Assembly (NCBI GenBank): GCA_002419365.1
Contig: DIGA01000117.1
Coordinates: forward strand, 6,573-70,572
DNA length: 64,000 bases
Origin: Mageeibacillus sp. UBA5734
Lineage (GTDB): Bacteria; Bacillota; Clostridia; Saccharofermentanales; UBA5734
Direction: 5' to 3'
The notes beneath the pieces are model-generated. The model did not search any database and had not been told where the DNA came from. It saw only the letters and a list, made by a program, of their open reading frames with translations. Below, piece by piece: positions 16,369 to 25,863 of the stretch (position 1 is its first letter; each line of letters starts with the position of its first letter). Both the position numbers and the translations under genes were made by a program.

Positions 16369-17163
16369 TCACAACTTTCCAGTTGCTCCCAGAACTTCTG
16401 TGACTGATTTGAACAGAGTCCAGGGTTCCTGATCAGGGGGTGGCAGCTGAAAGATCAGCCGTTGCTGGCTCAGAGGATGCAGAAACGAAACTTGAGCAGC
16501 TTGCAGCGCAATCTGTCCTGGTTTGGCTTCAAGGAACTGGCTTCCGTATTTGCCATCGTTGATGATGGGACACCCGAGATGGGACAGCTGGACACGGATC
16601 TGATGATGCCGTCCGGTCATCAATTCGACGGTCAACCAGGCAAGATCTTGCCCTTGCCAGGTGATCCGGCCAGCAACCTGGAAGGATAAGCGGGCTGTTT
16701 TCTTGTCTTTGACAGGATCCTGGGCGGCAACGACCCGGCTGGTGTTTTGACCTGGCAGCTTGACCAGATCGTTGACCAGCTGGCCGCTTGGCTGCTGAGG
16801 CGCGGGGCTGACCAGCGCCCGGTAGACTTTCCGGAATTCACCCCTGGCCATCTGGCGCGTCAAAGCGGTCTGGGCTGCGGCCGTTTTGGCCAGGACAACA
16901 AGACCTGCGACCGGTCTGTCCAGGCGGTGGACCAGGAAAAGGGGGTCACGGGGGTGGCTTTCCTGGAGCTGGTCCAGCACATTGTCCGAGCCTGCCTTGT
17001 CAGGCTGTACGGCCAGACCCGCTGGCTTGGCAACAACCAAGATGGTTTCATCTTCAAAAACCACAGGCACGGGCAATTGGGCCGGCGATGAGCGCTTCTG
17101 TCTGACTGGGGACCGCGGCTGATCCCAGAAGCTGGCATCAAATGAAAGTGAACCTGGCATCAT
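16369..17163 (-). CDS. RluA-family pseudouridine synthase without S4 domain
   Basis: Predicted to isomerise uridine in rRNA or tRNA. The 264 residues start with about 30 basic/proline-rich residues, then VVAKPAGLAVQPD (near 45), the catalytic-Asp motif HRLDRPVAGL (near 78-87; the usual form is HRLDRDTSG), and LMTGRHHQIRVQLSHLG near 180. There is no N-terminal S4 domain, unlike the RluD gene at 39.9 kb. The HRLDRPVxG variant occurs in a subgroup of RluA proteins, so it is probably active. The target is unknown. Eight bases separate it from the metalloprotein gene upstream. Confidence 0.88.
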   Translation of the reverse strand: MMPGSLSFDASFWDQPRSPVRQKRSSPAQLPVPVVFEDETILVVAKPAGLAVQPDKAGSDNVLDQLQESHPRDPLFLVHRLDRPVAGLVVLAKTAAAQTALTRQMARGEFRKVYRALVSPAPQQPSGQLVNDLVKLPGQNTSRVVAAQDPVKDKKTARLSFQVAGRITWQGQDLAWLTVELMTGRHHQIRVQLSHLGCPIINDGKYGSQFLEAKPGQIALQAAQVSFLHPLSQQRLIFQLPPPDQEPWTLFKSVTEVLGATGKL

Positions 17164-17171
17164 TCGATCCT

Positions 17172-17720
17172 TCAGGCGAGCAAATACCGCTGCAAGGCCC
17201 GGCGTTTAGCCTGGGCTCCGGGCAACAGTTGTTCCAGCTGGCGATGAAAACGCGGGCTGTGGTCAAAATGGATCAGATGGCACAACTCATGGACGACGAT
17301 GTATTCGAGCAGATCATCAGGCAAGAGTCCTGCACAAAGATTGATGGATATGACACCGCTTTTGCTGCAACTCCCCCAGCGTCTTTTCTGGCGCCGGATG
17401 ATCAGTTGTGCGGGTGCCAGACGGGGAAAGCGCTGGATGACATCCATGGCCTTCTGTCTGGTCTGGTGGCGCAAGGCAGCGATCTGGTCTGCACCTAGAG
17501 GAATCTGGACTGGAATCAGGCGGCTGTTTTCCGTCATTTTGCGCTTGATCCAGGCTTCCTTTTCCTGGATGAAACGCTGGATGTCAGCCAGCGGCATTTT
17601 CAGGCCACAGCGCACTTCCAGCTGGTTATCAGGGTGCAGCACCAGGGCCATGGTCTTGCGCCGGCTGCGGATGACCGTATAGGGTATGGCGATCTCAGGC
17701 AAAAGGTCAGGCTTGGCCAT
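17172..17720 (-). CDS. YgjP-type (DUF45) zinc metallopeptidase-like protein
   Basis: Small protein (182 residues from ATG 17720) of the DUF45/YgjP group, related to M48 and SprT folds. It has the family RRQKRRWGSCSKSGVISIN segment (near 108-126), the zinc motif HELCHLIHFDHSPRFH (from about residue 144) and LEYIVVHELCH helix. The E. coli relative has been linked to nucleotide hydrolysis, and the true substrate here is unknown. The longer in-frame extension up to 17903 overlaps the pyrE-like gene and lacks the domain, so the ATG 17720 (14-nt overlap) is chosen. AAGG lies only two bases before it. Confidence 0.85.
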   Translation of the reverse strand: MAKPDLLPEIAIPYTVIRSRRKTMALVLHPDNQLEVRCGLKMPLADIQRFIQEKEAWIKRKMTENSRLIPVQIPLGADQIAALRHQTRQKAMDVIQRFPRLAPAQLIIRRQKRRWGSCSKSGVISINLCAGLLPDDLLEYIVVHELCHLIHFDHSPRFHRQLEQLLPGAQAKRRALQRYLLA

Positions 17721-18564
17721 AACCTTGGTCGAGGCATCTCTGGGCTCGTTCGGCAGCTTTGCCCCCCAGCTTGATTTGTTCAGCCAGGAAATCCGGATGT
17801 TCGGACAAAAACCGGACCATGTACTGGTGCGGGTCCTGAATGAAACGAATGACCTGATCCGTCTGTTCCTGTGACAACAGTCCAACCGAGGTGGCCTGTT
17901 CAAACAAATCCAGATCGATTTTTGCCAGGGCGGTCAACTCAACGCCTGCCTGTTGGAGAATTTCCCGGCCCCCCTGGTCACGGTCGACCACGACCGCTGT
18001 GTCCGAGATGGATCCACCCAGACGGGCGATGGCAGGCAGCCAGGCTCTCGTATAGCTGGATGCCTCGGTCACCAGGTCAGCAACATGCAGGAATGTCTGT
18101 CCCTTCAGGTCATTGTCAGACAATTCGCGCACGGCCTGGAAATTCTGGTCGCTCCAGTAAGCCCTGCCATCCTTGAGAATGGCGACATGAGGTTTGCCAG
18201 TCCGTGCGGCCACCGGAATGGAAAAGAAGTAATCCCGCCTTTCACCACCGGATACAACATCAAAATCGAGGGTGGAAACGGCATCGACCATCTGGTCGAT
18301 GACTGCTTTGAAAACAGGCTGCTGCTGGTAATGCTCCAGAATCACTGCGGCGAGCATGCCCGGTAATTCAAGAGGTGTCTGAACAGCCTGCTCGATCAGG
18401 GTCAGGAGCTGGTTGGCCTGGGCTTCACTGCCATACAGGAAATGGGTGTTGATGTAATAGGGCCCAAGGGTGCCGGACGTATACCAGAATGGCTGGTCAG
18501 CCGGACTGACCCGGACGGCCATGGTATCGAACAATGCTTTGATGATCGATTGATCTTGTTCCAC
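17707..18564 (-). CDS. pyrE: Divergent orotate phosphoribosyltransferase (PyrE-like)
   Basis: Probably makes orotidine 5'-phosphate from orotate and PRPP. The 285 residues begin with PFWYTSGTLGPYYINTH (25-41), equivalent to the PyrE orotate-site segment. The VVVDRDQGGREIL motif (191-203) is the one that follows the PRPP loop in PyrE. The loop itself, usually VEDVITTGGS, reads VADLVTEASSY (161-171), so the hallmark acidic pair and TTG are altered, and the HG-containing K loop is replaced by HVAILKDG. It is larger than E. coli PyrE (213). The start is GTG with TTGGAGGAA about 9 bases upstream. It directly follows pyrD, and no other pyrE is in the window. It could instead be a regulatory paralogue. 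Confidence 0.75.
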   Translation of the reverse strand: MEQDQSIIKALFDTMAVRVSPADQPFWYTSGTLGPYYINTHFLYGSEAQANQLLTLIEQAVQTPLELPGMLAAVILEHYQQQPVFKAVIDQMVDAVSTLDFDVVSGGERRDYFFSIPVAARTGKPHVAILKDGRAYWSDQNFQAVRELSDNDLKGQTFLHVADLVTEASSYTRAWLPAIARLGGSISDTAVVVDRDQGGREILQQAGVELTALAKIDLDLFEQATSVGLLSQEQTDQVIRFIQDPHQYMVRFLSEHPDFLAEQIKLGGKAAERAQRCLDQGYGQA

Positions 18565-18603
18565 GGAATAATTCCTCCAAAAAGTCCTGATGCAAACAGG
18601 ATA

Positions 18604-19518
18604 TCATGACCAGGGTTGCAGCAGACCTGTGTATTGGCTCAATTGATCCATCTTTTCCGAGCGGGCGATTGATTCCATCTCTATAATGACATCATGACAG
18701 GCTGTCGGCTTGATGAGATTGGCAGTTCCGACTTGGACTGCAGCGGCTCCAGCGAGCATGAATTCGATCGCATCCTCCCCGTTCATGATCCCACCCATGC
18801 CGATGACCGGGATCCGGACGGCCCGGTAGACATCCCAGACCATACGCAAGGCGACGGGCTTGACAGCAGGGCCAGACAAACCGCCGGTATTGTTACGCAA
18901 AACCGGACGGCGCGCCTTGCGGTCGATGGACAGTCCCAGCAGTGTATTGATCAGACTGACTGCATCAGCGCCAGCGGCTTCAGCAGCCAGGGCCATGTCT
19001 GCGATGCTGGTGACATTGGGTGTAAGTTTAACCCAGAGCGGTTTGTGGGTCTTGGACCGGACCGCGCGGACCACTTCTTCGATCATGGGAGCTGAACTGC
19101 CGAAAGCCATGCAGCCTTTGCTGACATTGGGACAGGACAGGTTCAATTCGATCCCGTCCACATTGGTGGCATCAAGCTGTTCAGCCATGGCAACGTTTTC
19201 TTCCAGCGAATGGCCGGCAATATTGGCCACGATCGTGGTGCCGAGACTTTTCATGAAAGGAAGCTCGGTGGAGATGAACGCCTGGAGCCCTGGATTTTGC
19301 AAGCCGACACTGTTCAACAAGCCGCCTGACGTTTCGGCCACCCTGGGAGGATCATTGCCCAGGCGAGGATTCAAGGTCAAGCCCTTGGAGCTGATCGCCC
19401 CCAGTTCAGACAGGTCGTTCCACTGCTGCATTTCCCGGCCGAAACCGAAGGTTCCGGAGGCAGCAATGACCGGATTTTTCAGAGTCAGAGCCCCAATCTT
19501 GACAGCCAGGTTCACCAT
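18604..19518 (-). CDS. pyrD: Dihydroorotate dehydrogenase, class 1B catalytic subunit
   Basis: Oxidises dihydroorotate to orotate; the flavin passes electrons to PyrK and NAD+. The 304 residues show KNPVIAASGTFGFG (near 13), NLSCPNV with the class 1B catalytic Cys nearby (SCPN, near residue 130), TPNVTSIADMALAAEAAGAD and the FMN phosphate loop IGMGGIMNGEDAIEFMLAGA. ATG 19518 overlaps the pyrK stop by seven bases (ATGGTGA) with GGAGG upstream. The longer in-frame start lies inside pyrK. The adjacent PyrK confirms class 1B. Confidence 0.95.
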   Translation of the reverse strand: MVNLAVKIGALTLKNPVIAASGTFGFGREMQQWNDLSELGAISSKGLTLNPRLGNDPPRVAETSGGLLNSVGLQNPGLQAFISTELPFMKSLGTTIVANIAGHSLEENVAMAEQLDATNVDGIELNLSCPNVSKGCMAFGSSAPMIEEVVRAVRSKTHKPLWVKLTPNVTSIADMALAAEAAGADAVSLINTLLGLSIDRKARRPVLRNNTGGLSGPAVKPVALRMVWDVYRAVRIPVIGMGGIMNGEDAIEFMLAGAAAVQVGTANLIKPTACHDVIIEMESIARSEKMDQLSQYTGLLQPWS

Positions 19519-20300
19519 ACGACAGCCTCCGCCGGAAAGACCGGTCCTTCGACACAGCATCGCTGATGACTGATCTCCCCTGTTGCTTGTTCCTTGATTT
19601 TGCAGACACAGACGAGACAGATGCCGATGCCACAGCCCATGCGCTCCTCGAGGGAGACCTGGCAAGGCAAACCAGCCCGGGCTGCCCGTTCAGCCACCGC
19701 CTGCATCATGATTTTCGGACCACAGGTCAGGATGACTGTCCCTTCCACTGGACCGAGATCCGCCAGGACTTTATCCAGCGCCATGGCTGCGTGGCCTTCT
19801 ATATCCATGCCGCCGGTGTCCGAGGCAAAAATGGATTGGCTGGCAACGTGGCGGAATTCATCGACGAGGATGGCGTCTTGAGGGCTGCGGTAACCGCAGA
19901 CCGCCACCGTTTCGACACCAGCTGCCTGGCAATGCTCCTGGACAAAATACAGTGGGAATACGCCTGTTCCGCCACCGACCGTGATGACCCGGCGGTAGCC
20001 ATCCAGATCAAAACCATGGCCCAAGGGGCCCAGGACTGACACGACAGCACCCGGTTTAAAATCCTTGAATTCCTGTGTCCCTTTTCCTTTGACCTGGATG
20101 CCGATCTGGAACGTACCGTTGATCCGGTCGACCGCCATGACGCCAAAGGGCCGGCGCAGGAACTGCTGGCAAGACACATTGACAAACTGGCCTGGCTGGG
20201 CAGTCCGGCTGATGGCCTCCCCCTGTAGCGTCCATATGAAAAATTGGTCGTTCAGAGTCTTGTTTTCGAGGACGGTGCACGCCCATTCGATCTGCTGCAT
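19512..20300 (-). CDS. pyrK: Dihydroorotate dehydrogenase electron-transfer subunit PyrK
   Basis: FAD and [2Fe-2S] subunit that carries electrons from PyrD to NAD+. The 262 residues have the FAD motif RRPFGVM (near 49-55), the NAD-binding VGGGTGVFPLYF (near 108), CGP and the cluster ligands in GCGIGICLVCVCKIK and a distal HQRCC (near 220-250). Twelve bases separate it from carB, with AAGAGGATA upstream of the ATG. It forms the heterotetramer with PyrD. Confidence 0.94.
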   Translation of the reverse strand: MQQIEWACTVLENKTLNDQFFIWTLQGEAISRTAQPGQFVNVSCQQFLRRPFGVMAVDRINGTFQIGIQVKGKGTQEFKDFKPGAVVSVLGPLGHGFDLDGYRRVITVGGGTGVFPLYFVQEHCQAAGVETVAVCGYRSPQDAILVDEFRHVASQSIFASDTGGMDIEGHAAMALDKVLADLGPVEGTVILTCGPKIMMQAVAERAARAGLPCQVSLEERMGCGIGICLVCVCKIKEQATGEISHQRCCVEGPVFPAEAVVW

Positions 20301-20312
20301 ACCAATATCCTC

Positions 20313-23300
20313 TTACTTTTTCAGCATGTCATTTTGCATGGGCATTTCATTTAAAGGCAAAATGTTTTCCCGGGTTGCAGCTACAATATCAGCAAAAACC
20401 TGGATCTCATAGGGCTTGAGGTCGGCAGGCGTCATTTCTCGCTCCAGGCATTCTACTACAGCCACCAGGGTGTCCAAGGAGGTGATGGTTGCAATCCCGT
20501 GCTCAATCGCGTGGCGGCGCAGACGGAATCCTTCACGGTCATCATTGGAAGTCGAGTTCTCCGTGTTGATCAGCAACTTGACCGTTCCCTGGTCGATCAT
20601 GTCAACGGTGGACGGATGACCTTCGAGAGCCCGGCGCGAGATGCTGCAGGGAATGCCGTATTTGTTGAGGTAATTGGCGGTGCCACCGGTGCCATAGAGT
20701 TCATAGCCCAGGTTGTTGAGGCGGCTGGCCAGTGGAACAAGATCCGGTTTGTCACTGTCCCTGACTGTCATCAGGATACCGGCACCTTTGGGCGGGAATT
20801 TGAAATTGGAAGCAAGGATCGCCTTGTACATGGCTTCACTGTACGTTGTAGACAGGCCAAGAACCTCGCCGGTGCTTTTCATTTCCGGGCCGAGGCTGGT
20901 GTCGACATCATGCAGTTTTTCAAAGGAGAAAACGGGAGCCTTGATGGCATAGACCGCAGGGTAGCGGGCGAAGAGTCCTGTGCCGTATTCAAAGTCCTTC
21001 AAGCGCGCTCCCATCATGACGCGTGTCGCCAGATCGACAATCGGGATGCCAGTGACTTTGCTGATGTAGGGCACGGTCCGTGACGAACGCGGATTGACCT
21101 CGATCACGTAGACCTCATCATTATACAGGATGAACTGGATGTTGATCAGGCCGATGACCTTGATGGCCCGGGCCAGTTTTCGTGTATGATCGACCAGAAT
21201 ATCGCGGATCCGCTCCGAGATGTAGGCCGGGAAGATCGAAATCGAGTCGCCCGAGTGGACGCCAGCGCGCTCGAGGTGCTCCATGATCCCAGGAATCAAA
21301 ATGTCTTCGCCATCAGAAACCGCATCGACTTCGAGCTCGACACCCATCAAGTACTTGTCGACCAGGATCGGGTTTTCCTGTTCGACCAGGTTGATAATCC
21401 GCATGTATTCGATCATGTCCGTATCATTGTGGACGATGGCCATGCCCTGGCCGCCCAGGACATAGGAGGGCCGGACGAGAACGGGATAACCGAGGCTGGC
21501 AGCAGCAGCGAGCGCTTCATCAGCGGTGCGGACCGTCGTGCCACTCGGGCGCTTGATCTCGCATTCCTCCAGGATGGCGTCGAAGCGCTGGCGGTCTTCC
21601 GCTGCATCGACCCCATCGGCGGAGGTGCCGAAAATCGGCAGGCCCATCTCGGTCACTGCCTTGATCAGCTTGATGGCTGTCTGGCCGCCAAACTGGCAAA
21701 TCGCTCCATCTGGTTTTTCATTTTCAATGATCGCGCGCACATCGTCCGGTGTCAGAGGTTCGAAATAAAGCCGGTCAGAGGTATCGAAATCGGTCGAAAC
21801 AGTCTCTGGATTGTTGTTGGCGATGATCGCTTCATAGCCCAGTTCGCGCAAAGCCCAGACAGAATGGACCGAGCAGTAGTCAAACTCGATCCCCTGGCCG
21901 ATCCGGATCGGGCCGGAACCAAGCACGAGGACTTTCTTGCGTTCGGTGCGGATGGCTTCGTTCTTCATATCGAAGGTTGAGTAGAAATACGGCGTCACGG
22001 CGTCATACTCGCCGGCACAGGTATCAACCATTTTATAGGTATGGACCAGGCCCAGGTCCTTGCGGCGCTGGCGGATCCTGTCAGCCGGAATCCCGCTCAG
22101 CTTGGCAATCCAGGAGTCGGTGAAGGCCATACGGACTGCCCTGGTCAGCAGAGCATCATCGATGGTTTTCATCCCATTGATGGCTGTTTCGACCGCGACC
22201 AGGCTGGACAGTTTTTTGAGGAAGAATTTGTCGATCCAGGTCCGATCATAGATCTCATCGAGCGAAAAACCACGCCGGATGCCTTCCGCAACCGCAAACA
22301 GGCGCATATCATCGGCCTGGATCATGCGCGGCCAGAGATCATGGTCAGACAGCTCCATCATCAGCGGCAACCTCAGCCCATAAAGCCCCAGCTCGAGGGA
22401 GCGGATGGCTTTCATCAGGGACGCTTCAAAGGTATTGGCGATCGCCATGACCTCGCCGGTCGCCTTCATCTGAGTGCCCAGGGTACGCCGCGCTTTGATA
22501 AATTTGTCAAATGGCCATTTCGGGATCTTGGTGACAATGTAGTCGACCGCGGGTTCAAAGCTGGCCTTCGTGGTACCGGTGACTTCGTTGGGAATTTCAT
22601 CGAGCGCATAACCGACTGCGATACGTGAGGCAACCTTGGCAATCGGATACCCGGTGGCCTTGGATGCCAGGGCCGAACTGCGCGACAAACGGGGATTGAC
22701 TTCGATGACGGCATAGTCGACCTGGGTCGGATGCTGGGCGAACTGGACATTGCAGCCACCGACAATCCCCAGCTCGGTGACGATTTTCAAAGCCGCGGTG
22801 CGCAGCTTCTGGTATTCGAGATCGGTCAAAGTCTGGGCCGGCGCCACAACAATCGAGTCACCGGTATGGACGCCAACGGGGTCGAAGTTTTCCATGCTGC
22901 AGATGGTGATGGCATTGCCCTTGGCATCACGGACCGCTTCAAATTCGATTTCCTTCCAGCCAGCGATGCTGCGTTCAATCAAGACCTGGTGCACCCGGCT
23001 GGCATTGAGGCCGGACACGGCAAACTGGCGCAGCGCTTTTTCGTCAGCTGCGATGCCGCCACCCGTTCCACCCAGGGTGAAAGCAGGCCGGACAATGACC
23101 GGATAGCCGATCTCCTCAGCCAAACGCAAGCATTCTTCGAGATTGTTGGCGGTACCGGACGGGATGCACGGTTCGTTGATCCGCAGCATCGCGGCACGGA
23201 ATTCCTCGCGGTCTTCACCCATCCGGATCCCTGCAGCTGGTGTGCCCAGCATGGCAATGTTGTGCTGATCCAAAAATCCGGATTCGGACAATTCCATCGC

Positions 23301-23594
23301 AAAATTCAAACCGGTCTGGCCGCCGAGGGTGGCCAGCAAGCCGTCAACCTTCTCATCCAGCATGATCCTCTGGATGACATCGATTTGCAGCGGCTCCAGA
23401 TAGACTTTGTCAGCCATATTGGTGTCGGTCATGATCGTCGCAGGGTTGCTGTTGACCAGGACGACTTCGTACCCTTCAGCTTTCAAGGCGCGGCAGGCTT
23501 GGGTCCCTGCATAATCAAACTCGGCAGCCTGGCCGATGACAATCGGTCCAGAGCCGATGACCATGATTTTATGAATGTCCGTGCGTTTGGGCAT
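20313..23594 (-). CDS. carB: Carbamoyl-phosphate synthase large subunit
   Basis: Makes carbamoyl phosphate from bicarbonate, ammonia (delivered by CarA) and two ATP. The 1093 residues contain two homologous ATP-grasp halves: IGSGPIVIGQAAEFDYAG at residues 13-30 and GSGPIRIGQGIEFDY near 563. Both halves also contain NSNPAT- or NNNPET-type loops and EVNPR metal sites. The MGS-like allosteric domain is at the C-terminus (TGGTANYLNKYGIPCS onward, near 965). AAAGGAG lies 7 bases before the ATG. A likely internal promoter lies just upstream. No carA is next to it or elsewhere in the window, so the glutaminase subunit must come from another locus. Confidence 0.97.
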   Translation of the reverse strand: MPKRTDIHKIMVIGSGPIVIGQAAEFDYAGTQACRALKAEGYEVVLVNSNPATIMTDTNMADKVYLEPLQIDVIQRIMLDEKVDGLLATLGGQTGLNFAMELSESGFLDQHNIAMLGTPAAGIRMGEDREEFRAAMLRINEPCIPSGTANNLEECLRLAEEIGYPVIVRPAFTLGGTGGGIAADEKALRQFAVSGLNASRVHQVLIERSIAGWKEIEFEAVRDAKGNAITICSMENFDPVGVHTGDSIVVAPAQTLTDLEYQKLRTAALKIVTELGIVGGCNVQFAQHPTQVDYAVIEVNPRLSRSSALASKATGYPIAKVASRIAVGYALDEIPNEVTGTTKASFEPAVDYIVTKIPKWPFDKFIKARRTLGTQMKATGEVMAIANTFEASLMKAIRSLELGLYGLRLPLMMELSDHDLWPRMIQADDMRLFAVAEGIRRGFSLDEIYDRTWIDKFFLKKLSSLVAVETAINGMKTIDDALLTRAVRMAFTDSWIAKLSGIPADRIRQRRKDLGLVHTYKMVDTCAGEYDAVTPYFYSTFDMKNEAIRTERKKVLVLGSGPIRIGQGIEFDYCSVHSVWALRELGYEAIIANNNPETVSTDFDTSDRLYFEPLTPDDVRAIIENEKPDGAICQFGGQTAIKLIKAVTEMGLPIFGTSADGVDAAEDRQRFDAILEECEIKRPSGTTVRTADEALAAAASLGYPVLVRPSYVLGGQGMAIVHNDTDMIEYMRIINLVEQENPILVDKYLMGVELEVDAVSDGEDILIPGIMEHLERAGVHSGDSISIFPAYISERIRDILVDHTRKLARAIKVIGLINIQFILYNDEVYVIEVNPRSSRTVPYISKVTGIPIVDLATRVMMGARLKDFEYGTGLFARYPAVYAIKAPVFSFEKLHDVDTSLGPEMKSTGEVLGLSTTYSEAMYKAILASNFKFPPKGAGILMTVRDSDKPDLVPLASRLNNLGYELYGTGGTANYLNKYGIPCSISRRALEGHPSTVDMIDQGTVKLLINTENSTSNDDREGFRLRRHAIEHGIATITSLDTLVAVVECLEREMTPADLKPYEIQVFADIVAATRENILPLNEMPMQNDMLKK

Positions 23595-23632
23595 GTTGAT
23601 CTCCTTTCAGGAAAAGAGCAAGAATCTGTATA

Positions 23633-23661
23633 ATTATACGTTTCTGTTTATAATTATTCAA
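23633..23661 (-). promoter_or_regulatory. Possible internal promoter for carB
   Basis: On the minus strand TTGAAT (23661-23656, spanning the pyrF stop), 17 bases, TATAAT (23638-23633). It sits in a short AT-rich island that contains two imperfect TCTGT-(TT)ATAATTAT repeats, unlike the GC-rich genes around it. Confidence 0.55.
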
Positions 23662-24604
23662 TCGCCCGGCCAGCTCTTTTTAAGGCACTGCGCAAATCGT
23701 CACGCATGGCGAGCGCCTCCTTTCGCGTGGCTGAGGCAAACGCCTCTGCTGAAAGTCCATACTTTTTATGGGCCAGCATCAAGCTGCGCGAGGCGTTGAC
23801 AATGGCACCCTGGCCATCTGGACCAAAGCTGGCGACCGCGTCTTCTGCTGTCGCGCCCTGGGCACCGTAGCCAGGTACCAGGATCAGGCTGTGGGGCATG
23901 ATCTGGCGCAGTTTTTCTGCCTGGCGCGGCCAGGTGGCGCCGACAACAGCACCGACCGACGAATAGCCGGACTGGCCAATCAGGTCCTGGCCCCACTCAG
24001 CGACCTTTCCAGCCATTGCTTCATAGACAGTCCGGCCATCATCCAGGACCAGATCCTGGAGATCACCAGCAGAAGGGTTTGAAGTCCGGACCAGGATATA
24101 GACGCCCTGGCCGCCCTTCTGGCATTGGTCGAGGAAGGGCTTGATGCCATCGATCCCGAGATATCCATTCAAGGTGATGCAATCTGCTCCGATGAAAGAC
24201 TGGCTGATGGATTCTCCGAGGCTGGTCTGGCCCAGAATGGCCCGGGAGTATGCCTCGGCGGTGCTGCCGATGTCATTGCGTTTGGCATCGGCGATAACCA
24301 GCAGGCCTTTCGACTGGGCGTAGGTGATGGTTCTCTGCAGAGCTGCAAGCCCTGGCACGCCATACTGTTCGTAATAGGCAAATTGAGGTTTGACAGCAGG
24401 GATCAGATCAGACACGGCATCGATCAGCTGCTGGTTGAACCAGAACAAGGCCAGTCCTGCAGCTTCAGCTGGGTCAGTCGATTCCAACGCAGCCTGGTGA
24501 CGAATGGTCGCCGGGACATAGTCGAGCATCGGGTCGAGACCCATGACGGTCGGATTGCCCGTTTCTTTGATTTTCCGAGTCAGCCGATCGGCAAAATTCA
24601 CCAT
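23654..24604 (-). CDS. pyrF: Orotidine 5'-phosphate decarboxylase, class 2
   Basis: Decarboxylates OMP to UMP. The 316-residue length and the sequence ADAKRNDIGSTAEAYS (105-120), which contains the catalytic K-x-x-D, place it in the longer type 2 (TIGR02127-like) family. MGLDPMLDYVP near residue 21, NGYLGIDGIKPFL and VPGYGAQGA (phosphate loop) also fit. The ATG overlaps the pyrC stop by seven bases (ATGGTGA), the same junction sequence as pyrK-pyrD. Confidence 0.95.
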   Translation of the reverse strand: MVNFADRLTRKIKETGNPTVMGLDPMLDYVPATIRHQAALESTDPAEAAGLALFWFNQQLIDAVSDLIPAVKPQFAYYEQYGVPGLAALQRTITYAQSKGLLVIADAKRNDIGSTAEAYSRAILGQTSLGESISQSFIGADCITLNGYLGIDGIKPFLDQCQKGGQGVYILVRTSNPSAGDLQDLVLDDGRTVYEAMAGKVAEWGQDLIGQSGYSSVGAVVGATWPRQAEKLRQIMPHSLILVPGYGAQGATAEDAVASFGPDGQGAIVNASRSLMLAHKKYGLSAEAFASATRKEALAMRDDLRSALKRAGRAIE

Positions 24605-25863
24605 GGGAAGACCACCTTTCCATCGCAGAGCGTCATCTTGACCTGACCGCGCAGCATCCAGCCATGGTACGGGGTGTTCCGGGCCTTGCTGGCGGAAGCA
24701 TTCTTATCAAACATAAAGGGCTTTTCCAGTTCGACCAGAGCGATATCGGCCGGATAGCCCGGTTCGAGACGGCCCATTCTCTGGTGCAGAAGTTCTGCAG
24801 GCCGGGTTGACATTTTTGCCACCAGCTCGGGCAGTGTCAGATGGCCGGGCAGGACCAGATAGGTGTAGCCAAGGGCAAAAGAGGATTCGAAGCCGATGAT
24901 GCCGTTATTGGCCAGACCAAATTCAATCTGCTTTTCATCTGCATGGTGCGGCGCATGATCGGTGCCAATCATGTCGATCGTGCCGTCCCTGAGTCCGGCG
25001 ATGATGGCATCCACGTCTTTTTGTGTCCGCAAGGGGGGATTCATCTTGGCGCTGGTGTTGAAATCACGGCACGCTTCCTCGGTCAGGGTGAAATAGTGTG
25101 GGCAGGTCTCACAAGTCACCTTCACGCCGCGGGCCTTGGCCTGGCGGACCAGTTCGATCGAGCCGGCTGTGCTCAGATGGGCCAGATGGACCGGCAGACC
25201 GACATATTCGGCAACCAGAATATCCCTGGCTACCATGATCTCCTCGGCAATGGTCGGGATACCCCGCAGACCGAGCTCGAGACTGACCAACCCTTCATTC
25301 ATGTGGCCACCTTCTGCCAATGAGGGTTCTTCACAGTGGGAAATCACGGTTAGATCAAACTGGGCGGCATACTGGATGGCCTTTTTCATCAGGTCGGCCG
25401 TCAGGACCGGTTTGCCATCATCCGAAATGGCGACAATGCCAGCCTCGGCCATCAGACCGATCTCGGCCAGTTCCTTGCCATCCTGGTTCTTGCTCACCGC
25501 GCCGACTGGCAGAACTTTGCAGGCACCTTCACGCTGGGCCTTGTCTCTGATGTAGCGCACAATCGCCGGATTGTCGGTGACCGGCTTGGTATTGGGCATG
25601 CAGGCAACGGCTGTGATGCCTCCCCGGACAGCCGCCCGGGTTCCGCTGACGATGTCTTCACGGTATTCAAATCCGGGGTCACGCAGATGGGTGTGCGGAT
25701 CGACCAGCCCAGGCAGCACAGCCAGCCCCGTCGCATCGATGACCTGGTCCGGATCACCGCTCATCGCTTCGACGATGACACCATTTTCAATCAGGATGTC
25801 CTGTTTAATTTCTTTCAAACCGACCGGATCGACGACATGTCCGCCGGATATTTTAATTTTCAT
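24598..25863 (-). CDS. pyrC: Dihydroorotase
   Basis: Zinc amidohydrolase that closes carbamoyl aspartate to dihydroorotate. The 421 residues show the metal site DPHTHLRDPG (near residue 55), the catalytic-loop GGITAVACMPNTKP, ISHCEEPSLAEGG, HLAHLST and GTDHAPHH (near 298). This is the Bacillus-type (class I, type PyrC) enzyme. Its ATG shares one base with the pyrB stop (TGATG), so the two are coupled. Confidence 0.96.
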   Translation of the reverse strand: MKIKISGGHVVDPVGLKEIKQDILIENGVIVEAMSGDPDQVIDATGLAVLPGLVDPHTHLRDPGFEYREDIVSGTRAAVRGGITAVACMPNTKPVTDNPAIVRYIRDKAQREGACKVLPVGAVSKNQDGKELAEIGLMAEAGIVAISDDGKPVLTADLMKKAIQYAAQFDLTVISHCEEPSLAEGGHMNEGLVSLELGLRGIPTIAEEIMVARDILVAEYVGLPVHLAHLSTAGSIELVRQAKARGVKVTCETCPHYFTLTEEACRDFNTSAKMNPPLRTQKDVDAIIAGLRDGTIDMIGTDHAPHHADEKQIEFGLANNGIIGFESSFALGYTYLVLPGHLTLPELVAKMSTRPAELLHQRMGRLEPGYPADIALVELEKPFMFDKNASASKARNTPYHGWMLRGQVKMTLCDGKVVFPW

